Shown here piece by piece: positions 56,035 through 63,636 of a stretch of 64,000 nt of DNA (the first letter of the stretch is position 1; every line of letters begins with the position of its first letter). The notes below the pieces were generated by a model. It was not told the origin of the DNA. It searched no databases and saw nothing but the letters and a program-made list of their open reading frames with translations. The DNA comes from CAWJMD01 sp963700925. Lineage in GTDB: Bacteria; Actinomycetota; Actinomycetes; Actinomycetales; CAWJMD01. The DNA is taken from NCBI GenBank assembly GCA_963700925.1, contig OY969553.1, forward strand, positions 1,426,001 through 1,490,000, written 5' to 3'. The position numbers and the translations under genes are program-made.

Positions 56035-57251
56035 CCACCACCGCCAACCCGACCACCGACAACAGCACGCCCATGGGGCCGCGGTCGTTCGCGGCCAGTC
56101 GTCGGCCCGTGGTCGCCGGCCTCGGCATGACGGACCTCGGGAAGGTCTACGGTCGCAGCGCTGCCGACTTCGCCGGGGAAGCGGTCCGGCTCGCCGCTGC
56201 GGACGCAGGTCTGAACGTGTCCGACATCGACGGCCTCCTCACGTCGGCCGGCGTCACGAACGGCATCGACCTTGCCCTGCAACGGAACCTCGGCCTGAAG
56301 GACCTCAAGGTCCTCTCAGAAATGCAGGCCTTCGGCTCAACGGCAGGGCAAATGGTCCAGTACGCCTCGATGGCCGTCGCATCCGGCACCGCAGAGGTCA
56401 TCGCGTGCGTCTTTGCCGACGATCCGCTCAAGGAGAAGAGGGGAGCGGGCGCCGCCTACGCATCGGCCAGCCCGCCGAGTGGCTGGATGGGACTGCTCTT
56501 CGCCAGCGGTGTCCAGGGCGCTAACCCCATGTACGCGCTCGCCGCCCGGCGACACATGAACACCTACGGCACCACGAGCGAACAACTCGGAGCGATCGCC
56601 GTCGCCCAGCGCGAGTGGGCGCAGCTCAACCCGCTCGCGCAGATGCGGACGCCGATGACGCTGCAGGACCACCAAGCCTCGCGCGTCATCGCCGACCCGT
56701 TCCACCTGTTCGACTGCTGCCTGGTTTCCAACGGCGGCATCGCGGTCATCGTCACCAGCGCCGAGCGCGCCGCACACCTCGCTCAGCCGCCGGTCCACGT
56801 CCTCGGTTGGGGGCAGTCGCATCCGGGCTACTTCTTGCGCCGCAGCGACGACTTCGGCCTGGTCTCCGGCGCCGCGAAGTCTGGTCCCGCAGCGTTCCAG
56901 ATGGCCGGGCTGACCGTCGATGACGTCGACGTCGTCGAGCTCTACGACTGCTACACCTACACCGCCCTGATCAGCCTCGAGGACTACGGCTTCTGTGAGA
57001 AGGGTGAAGGGGGCGCGTTCGCCGCGTCCGGCGTCCTGGGACCGAACGGCAAGCTGCCCGTCAACACGGGGGGAGGCCAGCTGTCGTCCTACTACATGTG
57101 GGGGATGACGCCTTTGTCCGAGGGCATCATCCAGGCCCGAGGCCAGGGCGGCCAGCGTCAGGTCCCCGACCACGACGTCGTCCTGGTCAGCGGGAACGGC
57201 GGCGTGCTCGACCACCACTCCACCCTCATCCTCAGCCCGAACCCCGCGTGA
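56031..57251 (+). CDS. Thiolase-like protein (SCP2-thiolase / lipid-transfer type)
   Basis: A 406-residue thiolase-fold protein of the acetyl-CoA acetyltransferase/lipid-transfer type. Visible regions are FAGEAVRLAAADAGLNVSDI, the Cys-region LASGVQG-type loop, VVELYDCYTYTALISLEDYG in the C-terminal half and the active-site loop LPVNTGGGQLSSYYMWG. The classical nucleophile Cys motif is not obvious, which is usual for Ltp2-type retro-aldolases. Such proteins work with a DUF35 OB-fold partner, and a gene for one is next downstream. Start chosen at the ATGA overlap with the hydratase gene. Confidence 0.9.
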   Translation: MTTTANPTTDNSTPMGPRSFAASRRPVVAGLGMTDLGKVYGRSAADFAGEAVRLAAADAGLNVSDIDGLLTSAGVTNGIDLALQRNLGLKDLKVLSEMQAFGSTAGQMVQYASMAVASGTAEVIACVFADDPLKEKRGAGAAYASASPPSGWMGLLFASGVQGANPMYALAARRHMNTYGTTSEQLGAIAVAQREWAQLNPLAQMRTPMTLQDHQASRVIADPFHLFDCCLVSNGGIAVIVTSAERAAHLAQPPVHVLGWGQSHPGYFLRRSDDFGLVSGAAKSGPAAFQMAGLTVDDVDVVELYDCYTYTALISLEDYGFCEKGEGGAFAASGVLGPNGKLPVNTGGGQLSSYYMWGMTPLSEGIIQARGQGGQRQVPDHDVVLVSGNGGVLDHHSTLILSPNPA

Positions 57252-57271
57252 AAACTCGCCAGGAGACCCGC

Positions 57272-57667
57272 ATGCCCGTTGCACCCGTGATCCGTGACGA
57301 CGAGACCGCGCCCTTTCTCGAGGGCACTGCCCAAGGGCAGTTCCTGCTCCGCTACTGCCCTCATGATCATGCCTCCAGCCCGCACGCCCACGTGTGCGAC
57401 ACCTGTGGAGCCGGGGGCCTCATCTGGATGCCGGCCTCCGGCGCTGCTTCCGTCGTGAGTTGGGCGGTCGTCCCCGGTCGTCCCTCCGACGCCGGACCTG
57501 GCAACCCGACCGTTCTCGTTGTCGCCGAGCTCGCCGAAGGGCCGTGGTGGTGGTCCCAGGTCACGGGTGCAGATCCACACGAGCTGAGCACAGGGGCGTG
57601 CCTGACGATCTCGTTCGAGCAGGCCGGCGAGGAGCACGAGAGCATCCCCATCTTCGTCCTCGCCTGA
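57272..57667 (+). CDS. Zn-ribbon and OB-fold (DUF35) protein, partner of the thiolase-like enzyme
   Basis: A 131-residue DUF35 protein with a rubredoxin-like zinc ribbon, then an OB-fold domain (VSWAVVPGRPSDAGPGNPTV, LVVAELAEGPWWWSQV). The ribbon contains CPHDHASSPHAHVCDTCG: the first knuckle has one Cys and His/Asp instead of a second Cys, so zinc binding is modified. In steroid-side-chain and acyl-CoA pathways, DUF35 proteins pair with thiolase-like retro-aldolases or hydratases. AGGAGA lies 5 bases before the ATG. It is the last gene of the operon. Confidence 0.88.
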   Translation: MPVAPVIRDDETAPFLEGTAQGQFLLRYCPHDHASSPHAHVCDTCGAGGLIWMPASGAASVVSWAVVPGRPSDAGPGNPTVLVVAELAEGPWWWSQVTGADPHELSTGACLTISFEQAGEEHESIPIFVLA

Positions 57668-57676
57668 CCGTCGACA

Positions 57677-57699
57677 GGAAGGGCACGCGGTCGCCTTCC
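57677..57699 (+). terminator. Possible weak hairpin after the DUF35 gene
   Basis: GGAAGG (57677-57682) pairs with CCTTCC (57694-57699) around an 11-base loop, 10 bases after the stop. The stem is short and the following sequence is only mildly T-rich. From here to 58013 no gene was recognised. Confidence 0.35.
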
Positions 57700-58013
57700 C
57701 TTCGTTGCTTGCAAAGGATCACAGGCCGGCACCCCACAACCCTGGCTCCCAACGAGTCGTTGCCCGTGACCGGCTGCGCCGTGCAACGCGTCGACAACGC
57801 CACCACCGACCTGGTCACGAGGGTCCAGCCCGAACGCCGACTGCGAATGCGACGCTGACGTCACCGGGGTGACAACGGGCTCGAGTAGGGGGTCACGCTT
57901 CATCGCGGTTCGTGATGGGCGGTACACCAACGCATTGCAAGCGCAGACGGAGTCACGGTGCGCGATCTCGTCTGAGATCCCAGGTGTTGCGGGCATCGCC
58001 GCAGGTCAGAGTA

Positions 58014-58207
58014 TTGAGCCGGCACCGGGACTCGAACCCGGAACCGCCTGTTTACAAGTCGGGTGCGCTCTCGTCCGACCGGTGCCGGGTGGAGCCCGAT
58101 GGTGCCCTGACCTGGGGTTTCGTCCATCCCAGTCGTGCCAGGTCGTCCGCCTGGTGCCGCGTTGTGAGGCGCAGTCCGGTGCCATTCCTAGCGCGATGCC
58201 AGCGCGC
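58014..58207 (-). repeat. tRNA-Thr 3'-half repeat with conserved arm, copy C
   Basis: Positions 58014-58058 are identical over 45 bases to the 3' part of tRNA-Thr and its flank at 62065-62109. The 23-bp arm motif is at 58185-58207 and identical to copy A, 171 bp from the core start. GCAGGTCA lies just below the core. It is the boundary between elements II and III. Confidence 0.75.
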
Positions 58208-58281
58208 CCGTCCCTCCCCGTCGCGTCGACCGGGAACCTGACCAGCCCTCCTTTCCCGCTAACCCCCACGCCCTACGCCGG

Positions 58282-58400
58282 GTGGGAACCAACCTCAATC
58301 AGGCCGCCACTGCCCTGAGAGGCCTCGGCGGCGAATCCGCTGACGGTGAGCCCGGCGAGTTCCGCGGCGGCGGTCAAGCTGGTGAGCCGCACGCGCAAAC
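58282..58400 (+). pseudogene. Remnant of a MobC-like mobilisation gene
   Basis: The plus-strand frame reads LRRVGTNLNQAATALRGLGG, the hallmark of MobC-family relaxosome proteins (RVGxNLNQ). It then continues after a frameshift as PASSAAAVKLVSRTRK, which also fits the family. Start and end are missing. It supports an origin in a mobilisable integrated element. Confidence 0.6.
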
Positions 58401-58421
58401 CACGACCCCGGCCGCACCGAA

Positions 58422-58481
58422 GCCACCGTCGAGGGGCAGCTGCGGCTCATCCACGACGAGGTGATGCCCGCCTTCAGCTGA
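58422..58481 (+). pseudogene. 3' scrap of an LLM oxidoreductase gene
   Basis: Encodes ATVEGQLRLIHDEVMPAFS and a stop. It matches the last 20 codons of the intact LLM gene ending at 28041 with three differences in the 60 bases, and the next three bases also match. Upstream similarity stops abruptly, at a junction with the mobC remnant. It overlaps the stop of the response-regulator gene on the other strand by 8 bp. Confidence 0.75.
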
Positions 58482-59154
58482 CCCCTGCTGATCCTTGTGT
58501 CGTGACCACGCCTTCCTCGTACGCCACGATGACCAGTCCCACGCGGTCGCGCTTGTCGAGTTTGCTGAGCAACCTGCTCACATAGGTCTTCACGGTCGTC
58601 TCGCCGAGGTGCAGGGCACCCGCGATCTCGCTGTTGGAGTGGCCGGCAGCAACCAGCTCGAGTACCTGCTTCTCTCGCGGAGGAAGTGCGGCGACGCGTG
58701 CAGAGGGCGCACGGGGCGCTGAGATGAACGTTTCGGCAAGCCGGCGGGTGGGTCCGCCGCTGAGCAGCACGTCGCCGGCGGCGGCTGCGCGAACGGCGCC
58801 TGGCAGTTGCTCGGCGCGGATGTCTTTGAGGAGGAACCCGCTGGCGCCGGCACGCAGGGCGTCCAGGAGGTACTCGTCGAGGTCGTAGGTGGTGAGGACG
58901 ACGATCTTGACCGAGGGGTGCCGTTGGCGCAGGTGACGCGTGGCGGCGATGCCGTCCATCCGTGGCATCCGTACGTCCATGAGGACGATATCGGGGTGGG
59001 TGTTCGCCACTGCCTCCAGTGCGTCGAGGCCGTCCGCTGCCTCCGCCACCACCTCCATGTCGTTCTCTCGCTGAAGGATTGAGCTGAAGCCGGCGCGGAC
59101 GAGTGCCTGGTCGTCAACGACGACTATCCGTAGGCGCGCGCGGTTGTTGCTCAC
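58474..59154 (-). CDS. LuxR/NarL-type response regulator
   Basis: This 226-residue regulator has a receiver domain (IVVVDDQALVRAGFSSIL, phosphoacceptor Asp in DIVLMDVRMPRMDG, Lys in GFLLKDIRAEQL) and a LuxR helix-turn-helix (LPPREKQVLELVAAGHSNSE and following). Its GTG start overlaps the kinase stop (GTGA). It forms a two-component pair with the kinase and probably regulates the divergent membrane protein gene at 60468. Confidence 0.93.
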   Translation of the reverse strand: MSNNRARLRIVVVDDQALVRAGFSSILQRENDMEVVAEAADGLDALEAVANTHPDIVLMDVRMPRMDGIAATRHLRQRHPSVKIVVLTTYDLDEYLLDALRAGASGFLLKDIRAEQLPGAVRAAAAGDVLLSGGPTRRLAETFISAPRAPSARVAALPPREKQVLELVAAGHSNSEIAGALHLGETTVKTYVSRLLSKLDKRDRVGLVIVAYEEGVVTTQGSAGVS

Positions 59155-60287
59155 AGCTCGGCCGGGGTGGGTGTGTCCACGAGAGGCAGCTCGGCGCGGA
59201 CGTCGTATCCGCCGCCGGGACGTGGCCCATGGGTGAGGGAGCCGCCGTACAAGGCGGTGCGTTCCGCGAGGCCGACAAGTCCCCGGCCGCCGCCGGTCGC
59301 CGCGTCGCGGACCGGGCTCCCGTCGTCGCACACTCTGATGATCAGTCGGTCTGGGTGCCAGTCCAGGGCCAAGAGAACCTCGTGGGCGTCGGCGTGGGTC
59401 AGTACGTTCGTCGTGGCTTCCTGAGCGACGCGATAGGCGGTCAGGTCGAGGCCGGGCGCCAGCGGACGGGCCGGTCCCGTGCTGCGAATCCGCGCGATGA
59501 TGCCCGCGGCTCGAAGTTGGGCGACGAGTCCTGGCAGCTGCTCCAGACCCGGCTGGGGGCTCAGGTCGGTCCCGGGCTCACCGCGCAGCACGCCCAGTAG
59601 GCGCCGCATCTCCGCCAACGCAGTGCGTGCGGTCTCCTCGATGGCCACAAGCCGCTGGGCCTGCTCCGGCGGCGCGTCCAGCCGTGCGGCGCCGGCCTGG
59701 ACGACCACAACGCTCAGGCTGTGAGTGACGACATCGTGCAGCTCACGGGCGAGTCGGTTGCGTTCCTCCGCCAGCTGCTGCGCCGACTGCTGCTCCGCTG
59801 TCGCTCGCGCGCGCTCTGCGCGGGCGACCATGGCCGCAGCCGAGGCGGCGCGTTCAGCCAGCACCACACCAGTACTGGCAGCTGCGGCGAACAGCACAAG
59901 GCTGGGTAGCGCCGACGCGAAGCTGTGCGTGCTCGGGTCGCGCAACAGGACACCGACATAGACGGCGCTCAGCAACAGCAGGCAGCTGGCACGCGCCCGT
60001 GTACCAGGCAGGGCACCGGCGGCCAGGACCAGGAGAAGAAAGAGCACCAGCTCGGCAGCCGAACCGGCCCAGCCGCCCACGCACTGCACCGCAACCGCCA
60101 TCCCTCCGGCGGTGGTGGCGGCCACCGGTCGTACCCGGCGCAGCGCCACCGCCAGACCCAGGACGACGATCGCGGAGACGTGGAGCGCGAGCGGACCAGT
60201 GCGGTCCGAAGCAGCAGCAACCTCCACGACACCGACGCCCATGAGGCCGGCAAGGGCCGCTACCTCGGCGGCGCGGCGAGCGGACAC
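59151..60287 (-). CDS. Sensor histidine kinase, NarL-partner type
   Basis: A 378-residue kinase with four or five membrane segments in residues 1-140, a coiled region with Ala/Arg heptads, the HisKA_3 domain with phospho-His in ARELHDVVTHSLSVVVVQAG, and an HATPase domain (YRVAQEATTNVLTHADAHEV, RVCDDGSPVRDAATGGGRGL). The last contains the long loop typical of DesK-like kinases. It starts with GTG; a TACGGT hexamer 6 bases upstream indicates a leaderless message. Confidence 0.92.
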   Translation of the reverse strand: MSARRAAEVAALAGLMGVGVVEVAAASDRTGPLALHVSAIVVLGLAVALRRVRPVAATTAGGMAVAVQCVGGWAGSAAELVLFLLLVLAAGALPGTRARASCLLLLSAVYVGVLLRDPSTHSFASALPSLVLFAAAASTGVVLAERAASAAAMVARAERARATAEQQSAQQLAEERNRLARELHDVVTHSLSVVVVQAGAARLDAPPEQAQRLVAIEETARTALAEMRRLLGVLRGEPGTDLSPQPGLEQLPGLVAQLRAAGIIARIRSTGPARPLAPGLDLTAYRVAQEATTNVLTHADAHEVLLALDWHPDRLIIRVCDDGSPVRDAATGGGRGLVGLAERTALYGGSLTHGPRPGGGYDVRAELPLVDTPTPAEL

Positions 60288-60299
60288 GGACCGACCGTA
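60288..60299 (-). promoter_or_regulatory. Leaderless promoter of the second sensor kinase
   Basis: On the minus strand TACGGT (60299-60294) is followed by six bases and then the GTG at 60287, with no ribosome-binding sequence. Confidence 0.5.
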
Positions 60300-60425
60300 C
60301 GGGCTAGGGCGACCCGACGGGTCCTCCTTCAGGAGGATCGCGGTCCTCCCGGTGGTCCGTCCTCTTCCTCCCCACCGGTTTCAAGTCCGACCTTGGGACG
60401 GACGCGTGTCCGGGCAGAGCGCTCC

Positions 60426-60431
60426 TAGCGT
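60426..60431 (+). promoter_or_regulatory. -10-like element before the 258-residue membrane protein gene
   Basis: TAGCGT in the context CTCCTAGCGTCG. It lies 36 bases before the ATG at 60468, leaving room for a leader with GGAGGA as ribosome-binding site, unlike the leaderless genes nearby. Confidence 0.4.
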
Positions 60432-60467
60432 CGAGCTGCACACCCACGCGACTGCACCGGAGGACAC

Positions 60468-61244
60468 ATGACCAGCCTGGCCCACACGTCTTCTACCCCC
60501 ACACCCGTGACCCCCGGACGGCTTCGCCGAGTGTCATCGACGGTGTGCCTGGGCCTGCCGGCCCTGGTGGTGGCCGCCTTCGGTGGGCAGCTACTCGTCA
60601 CCGGATGGACCGACAGCCGGCCCGGCGGCATGCACCATGTGCACGACCTGGCGTGGGGCTCTCTCGAGGGGATTTTGCTGCTCGTCCCGCTGCTGGCGGT
60701 TCTGCGTCGGGCCGAGCGACGGCCGGCCGCCTTCCTGCAGGCGCTGGCCGTCGTGGCCGCTCTCGTGCTGACGATGGCCCTGACCGTCCAGCCCGACCCG
60801 TTCACACTGGTTCTCGGCGGTTTGGTCATCACGGGAACGGCTCTGTCTCCGGCCCGGACCCTTCTCGTCCGACGCGGCACGACCACCAGTCGGCCCCTGC
60901 TCGCGCTCAGTTTCGTGGCCGCGGCGCCTCTGGTCCCCTACGCGCTGACCGCCGCAGCTGCCCAGCGCGCCGGTGGCTCCGTCCAGGCTGCTCTCTTCGG
61001 CTACACCGGTGCCACGGCATGGGCACTGGCCGTCATCGCCGTCATCGCCGTGGCAGCCCTACGCGCTCCCGGCTGGCAACTGTCGGCGGTCAGCGCCGCA
61101 GCGGCGGCGACGGTGGTGGGAGCCGCCAGCCTTCTGTGGCCAACCAACCCCTCTAGCCTCGGCACCACCGGCGGGCTGCTGGCGCTCGCATGGGCCGGCG
61201 CCGTCGTCACCATCGCTATCCGGTCCAGGTCTTCGGCCAGATGA
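60468..61244 (+). CDS. Multi-span membrane protein divergent from a two-component system
   Basis: A 258-residue protein with six or seven hydrophobic segments (for example LGLPALVVAAFGGQLLVTGW near residue 29) and a His-rich loop GGMHHVHDLAWG near residue 53. No transport or catalytic signature is seen. GGAGGA lies 4 bases before the ATG. It faces the sensor kinase, repeating the arrangement at 36-39 kb, and is likely the target of that system. Confidence 0.75.
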   Translation: MTSLAHTSSTPTPVTPGRLRRVSSTVCLGLPALVVAAFGGQLLVTGWTDSRPGGMHHVHDLAWGSLEGILLLVPLLAVLRRAERRPAAFLQALAVVAALVLTMALTVQPDPFTLVLGGLVITGTALSPARTLLVRRGTTTSRPLLALSFVAAAPLVPYALTAAAAQRAGGSVQAALFGYTGATAWALAVIAVIAVAALRAPGWQLSAVSAAAAATVVGAASLLWPTNPSSLGTTGGLLALAWAGAVVTIAIRSRSSAR

Positions 61245-61434
61245 CCGCCCTGGTGGGTTACCCGGTGCGGCTTGCCCGCGCGAGTCTGCGACTCTCTCGC
61301 ACCGCTTCGTCAGCCACTGTGTGAGCCGGCATAGCCGCTGCCAATCCCAAACCCCAGATGCTGGCTCGAGCTCCGCTCATGGCTTGCTTCCCTGCCGGGG
61401 TACCAGGGGCGTGCTCAGCGTGATCTCGCGCCTC

Positions 61435-61482
61435 GGCGACCTGTCGCCTGCACGTGGAGGCGACCTGTCGCCTGCACGTGGA
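61435..61482. repeat. Tandem 24-bp repeat containing a palindrome
   Basis: Two identical 24-bp units lie end to end (61435-61458 and 61459-61482). Each begins with the dyad GGCGACCTGTCGCC, whose arms GGCGAC and GTCGCC are reverse complements, followed by TGCACGTGGA. Together they look like a double operator or a replication-slippage duplication in otherwise decayed DNA. Confidence 0.6.
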
Positions 61483-61609
61483 GGTGGGCATGGGGGTGGG
61501 CGTGGCTCGCGTGATGGTTGTGGGGCTCACAGCCCGTGGGCTTGGAGTCAGGCGTGGGCCTTGCAGGTGTGAGTACCGTGCCGGCACGCCGCCGCCGCGA
61601 CGCATGGGC

Positions 61610-61902
61610 CGGCGGGAACGGATCCTCTGAGGAGGTGGCGCGACCGGCGGCATGATCATGCCGAGGGCAGCGGCGATCGCCACGGCGATCGGGCCCATGG
61701 CCGTCTGGATTCCGAGAGTGTTGCCTAGGGGTGGCAGCGAGGAGGCCTGGTACGAGTACGTCGCGGTGAAGGCGCCGCCGACGATGCCGATCACTAGCAG
61801 CACGCTCTTCCACTCGTACGGCAAGACCTGGAACAGGGGGACATTCACGACCTCGTCCTGCCGGTCGCCGGCCTGGAACTCCGGGGTCTCATCGAGCCGC
61901 AC
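61610..61902 (-). pseudogene. Fragment of an MHS-type MFS transporter
   Basis: Minus-strand reading gives VRLDETPEFQAGDRQDEVVN and VPLFQVLPYEWKSVLLVIGI, then GIQTAMGPIAVAIAAALGMI, ending near QRIRSRRPMRRGG. This fits the centre of metabolite:H+ symporters: the ETPEF loop, the PL..VL..EWK segment before helix 7 and a worn DRIGRRP motif. Neither end of the gene is present. The remainder of 61245-62064 holds only the tandem repeat above. Confidence 0.5.
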
Positions 61903-62064
61903 CCCAGGGGACTCACCCTGCCGCAGCCTCTTGCGACCAGGTTCGCGTATTGCGTGTACGCAAGATTCGTAGCGAATTCCTGGCGCTCTGATAACAGGTG
62001 GCATCATTCGTGAGACGTACCATCCGCATAGCGAGACAACTCTGCAAAGTCCCAGGTCAGGGCG

Positions 62065-62109
62065 TTGAGCCGGCACCGGGACTCGAACCCGGAACCGCCT
62101 GTTTACAAG
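62065..62109 (-). repeat. Core repeat at the intact tRNA-Thr gene, copy D (tRNA-proximal att-like site)
   Basis: The 45-base core shared with copies A, B and C: three bases past the tRNA 3' end through the T-arm to the anticodon loop. Its lower-coordinate flank carries CAGGTCA as in B and C, while its higher-coordinate flank is the tRNA 5' half rather than the 23-bp arm. This is the pattern of an attL site at a tRNA. Confidence 0.75.
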
Positions 62110-62140
62110 ACAGGTGCGCTGCCAATTGCGCCATGCCGGC
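62068..62140 (-). tRNA. tRNA-Thr (anticodon TGT)
   Basis: A 73-base cloverleaf on the minus strand. The acceptor stem GCCGGCA pairs with TGCCGGC, the D stem is GCGC/GCGC, and the anticodon stem CCTGT/ACAGG encloses loop CTTGTAA with anticodon TGT. The T-arm CCGGG-TTCGAGT-CCCGG and discriminator T follow. CCA is not encoded. Copies of its 3' half lie at 58.0, 49.3 and 39.3 kb. Confidence 0.95.
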
Positions 62141-62180
62141 GGGCGGTGCCCAGTGTAGAGGCGGCTCGGACCAGGGGCGG

Positions 62181-62384
62181 TCAGCGCCGTCCGGCACGCA
62201 GCAGCGCACCAGCCGCGAGCGCCATCACCGCCAGGGCGACGAAGGCCGAGCCCAGCACGTCACCCGACGACACAGCAGCAGCCGGTCGTCCGCCTCCGGC
62301 GCTGACGAGCAGCACGACGCCCACCGCAAGACACGCGGCGCCCACGATCGCGAGCGACCGGTACACAGCCCGGACGCGCGACAT
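62181..62384 (-). CDS. Small two-span membrane protein
   Basis: A 67-residue protein beginning MSRVRAVYRSLAIVGAACLA, with two hydrophobic helices (about residues 10-27 and 43-62) and a basic C-terminal end. The ATG overlaps the upstream TGA as TGATG; a GTG one codon earlier is also possible. It is the last gene of the STAS operon. Function unknown. Confidence 0.6.
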   Translation of the reverse strand: MSRVRAVYRSLAIVGAACLAVGVVLLVSAGGGRPAAAVSSGDVLGSAFVALAVMALAAGALLRAGRR

Positions 62385-62575
62385 CACAGCAGGCTCGGGA
62401 CCGAGTGCAACGCCATGTCGGTGGCACGGGTGAGGATGTCCTCGAGCTCGTCGAGCCGAGCGACGGCGACACGCGCACCCGCCTCGTCACCGTGATGCTC
62501 CGCCGACGACAGGTCGAGGCGCGCGACGCGGACCTGGGCAGCCATCTCGATCAGGAACGCGGAGCTGATGGTCAT
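62384..62575 (-). CDS. Small helical hypothetical protein, 63 residues
   Basis: Begins MTISSAFLIEMAAQVRVARL and looks like one or two amphipathic helices without membrane segments. AAGGGG lies about 5 bases before the ATG, which overlaps the stop of the upstream gene as ATGA. Its overlap with the next gene as well suggests coupled translation of all four genes. No family recognised. Confidence 0.65.
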   Translation of the reverse strand: MTISSAFLIEMAAQVRVARLDLSSAEHHGDEAGARVAVARLDELEDILTRATDMALHSVPSLL

Positions 62576-63114
62576 CGATCCCCTTCGGAACGTGCGGTGG
62601 GAGCCCGGTACCGGGCGAGCAGCGCGGCGCCGTGGTCGGAGTCGGCCATCAGGTGGTCGAGAAGGCCCGCGGGGTCGGTGGCGGCCAGGCTGAGCGGCGA
62701 GAGGGCCAGCACGGCGCCGTAACCGGCGGGCATGTGGTCGAGGGCCCCGGCCGAGCACATCACCAGCAGGTCGCCGTCCTCCATCGTCCGGCGGTCCTTG
62801 CCACCGGGGAGCGCGGGCAGTAGGTGGGATCCGGCCTCGCTGACGTGCAACCCCGGTGGTGCGGCGACGCAGCGCACCGTGACCCGCCCGTCCGCGTGTA
62901 GCCAGGCGTCGGTCGAGCCGCTTCGGCCCCGGTCGATGCGGGCCACGCCGGCAGCGAGCGCGGCGCCGTCGGCGACGCGCAGGTGCAGCCGCGTCCCGAC
63001 ACGCCGTACCTGGCCGGATCCACCTGGCCTCACGAGCGACTCGACCACCCACTCGCCTTCGTCGCGGGCGGTCCGGAGTGCCGGTCCGTCCCACGGCACC
63101 TCGGCCAGGCTCAT
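62572..63114 (-). CDS. Phosphatase-like protein (degenerate PP2C/SpoIIE type) in a STAS operon
   Basis: 180 residues starting MSLAEVPWDGPALRTARDEG. The C-terminal half has MEDGDLLVMCSAGALDHMPA, close to the GD.L...SDG motif of PP2C/SpoIIE phosphatases, but the metal-binding Asp-Gly-His region of an active enzyme is not seen and the usual SDG is SAG. It may bind rather than dephosphorylate the STAS protein encoded just upstream. Starts with ATGA overlap. Family placement is tentative. Confidence 0.6.
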   Translation of the reverse strand: MSLAEVPWDGPALRTARDEGEWVVESLVRPGGSGQVRRVGTRLHLRVADGAALAAGVARIDRGRSGSTDAWLHADGRVTVRCVAAPPGLHVSEAGSHLLPALPGGKDRRTMEDGDLLVMCSAGALDHMPAGYGAVLALSPLSLAATDPAGLLDHLMADSDHGAALLARYRAPTARSEGDR

Positions 63115-63470
63115 CGTGGCCCGCCCTGCTCGGGAAGCAGGGGGGTCTCGACCTGCAGCACGTCGGCGAGGCCGGTGCGCCGCAGCAGATCGAGGTTGCT
63201 CTCACTCGGCGACCGCAGGACGACCAGGCCGCCCCGCTGGTGACAGTGCCGGTTCGCCCAGAGCAGGGCCGCGACCGTCCCTGACGAGAGCCGTTGAAGC
63301 CCAGACACATCCACGACGACCCGTGCACCACCTTCGAGGAAGGCGTCCCTGACCAGGGACCGCAGGCGGCTGAGTCCGGCGGGCAGCGTGCGGTCGTCCA
63401 GCACGATCACGACGTCGTGCCTGGCACCGGCAAGGTGACGCAACGCGCTGAAGTGGGCCGTCTGCGTCAT
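63111..63470 (-). CDS. STAS domain protein (anti-sigma-factor-antagonist-like)
   Basis: This 119-residue STAS protein contains VVVDVSGLQRLSSGTVAALL near residues 50-70, corresponding to the switch helix where a Ser/Thr is phosphorylated in SpoIIAA/RsbV proteins (Ser in RLSSGT). Such proteins bind anti-sigma kinases. The ATG has AGGA upstream. It is the first gene of a four-gene overlapping operon that faces a response regulator. No anti-sigma kinase or sigma factor is visible in the window. Confidence 0.82.
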   Translation of the reverse strand: MTQTAHFSALRHLAGARHDVVIVLDDRTLPAGLSRLRSLVRDAFLEGGARVVVDVSGLQRLSSGTVAALLWANRHCHQRGGLVVLRSPSESNLDLLRRTGLADVLQVETPLLPEQGGPR

Positions 63471-63636
63471 GGGTCCTCCCCTGCGAAGCCCGCCGTCGGC
63501 GTCCGACCCTCCGGTGGGTTTCAGGGTGCACGGTCCGTGTTGCGACGGACCCGTCCTCCAGTTTGCGGTTGTGTGACGACTGGATGGCCGTGCGGCGTAG
63601 CTGGGTGCTGCGGCCCGGTGCTGGCACGATGACGTC

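Noticed and set aside
57394..57858. Plus-strand frame ending in an Arg-rich stretch after the DUF35 gene
   Set aside because: Its first part is the DUF35 gene in another frame. The final 40 codons resemble no family and have no start or ribosome-binding site of their own.
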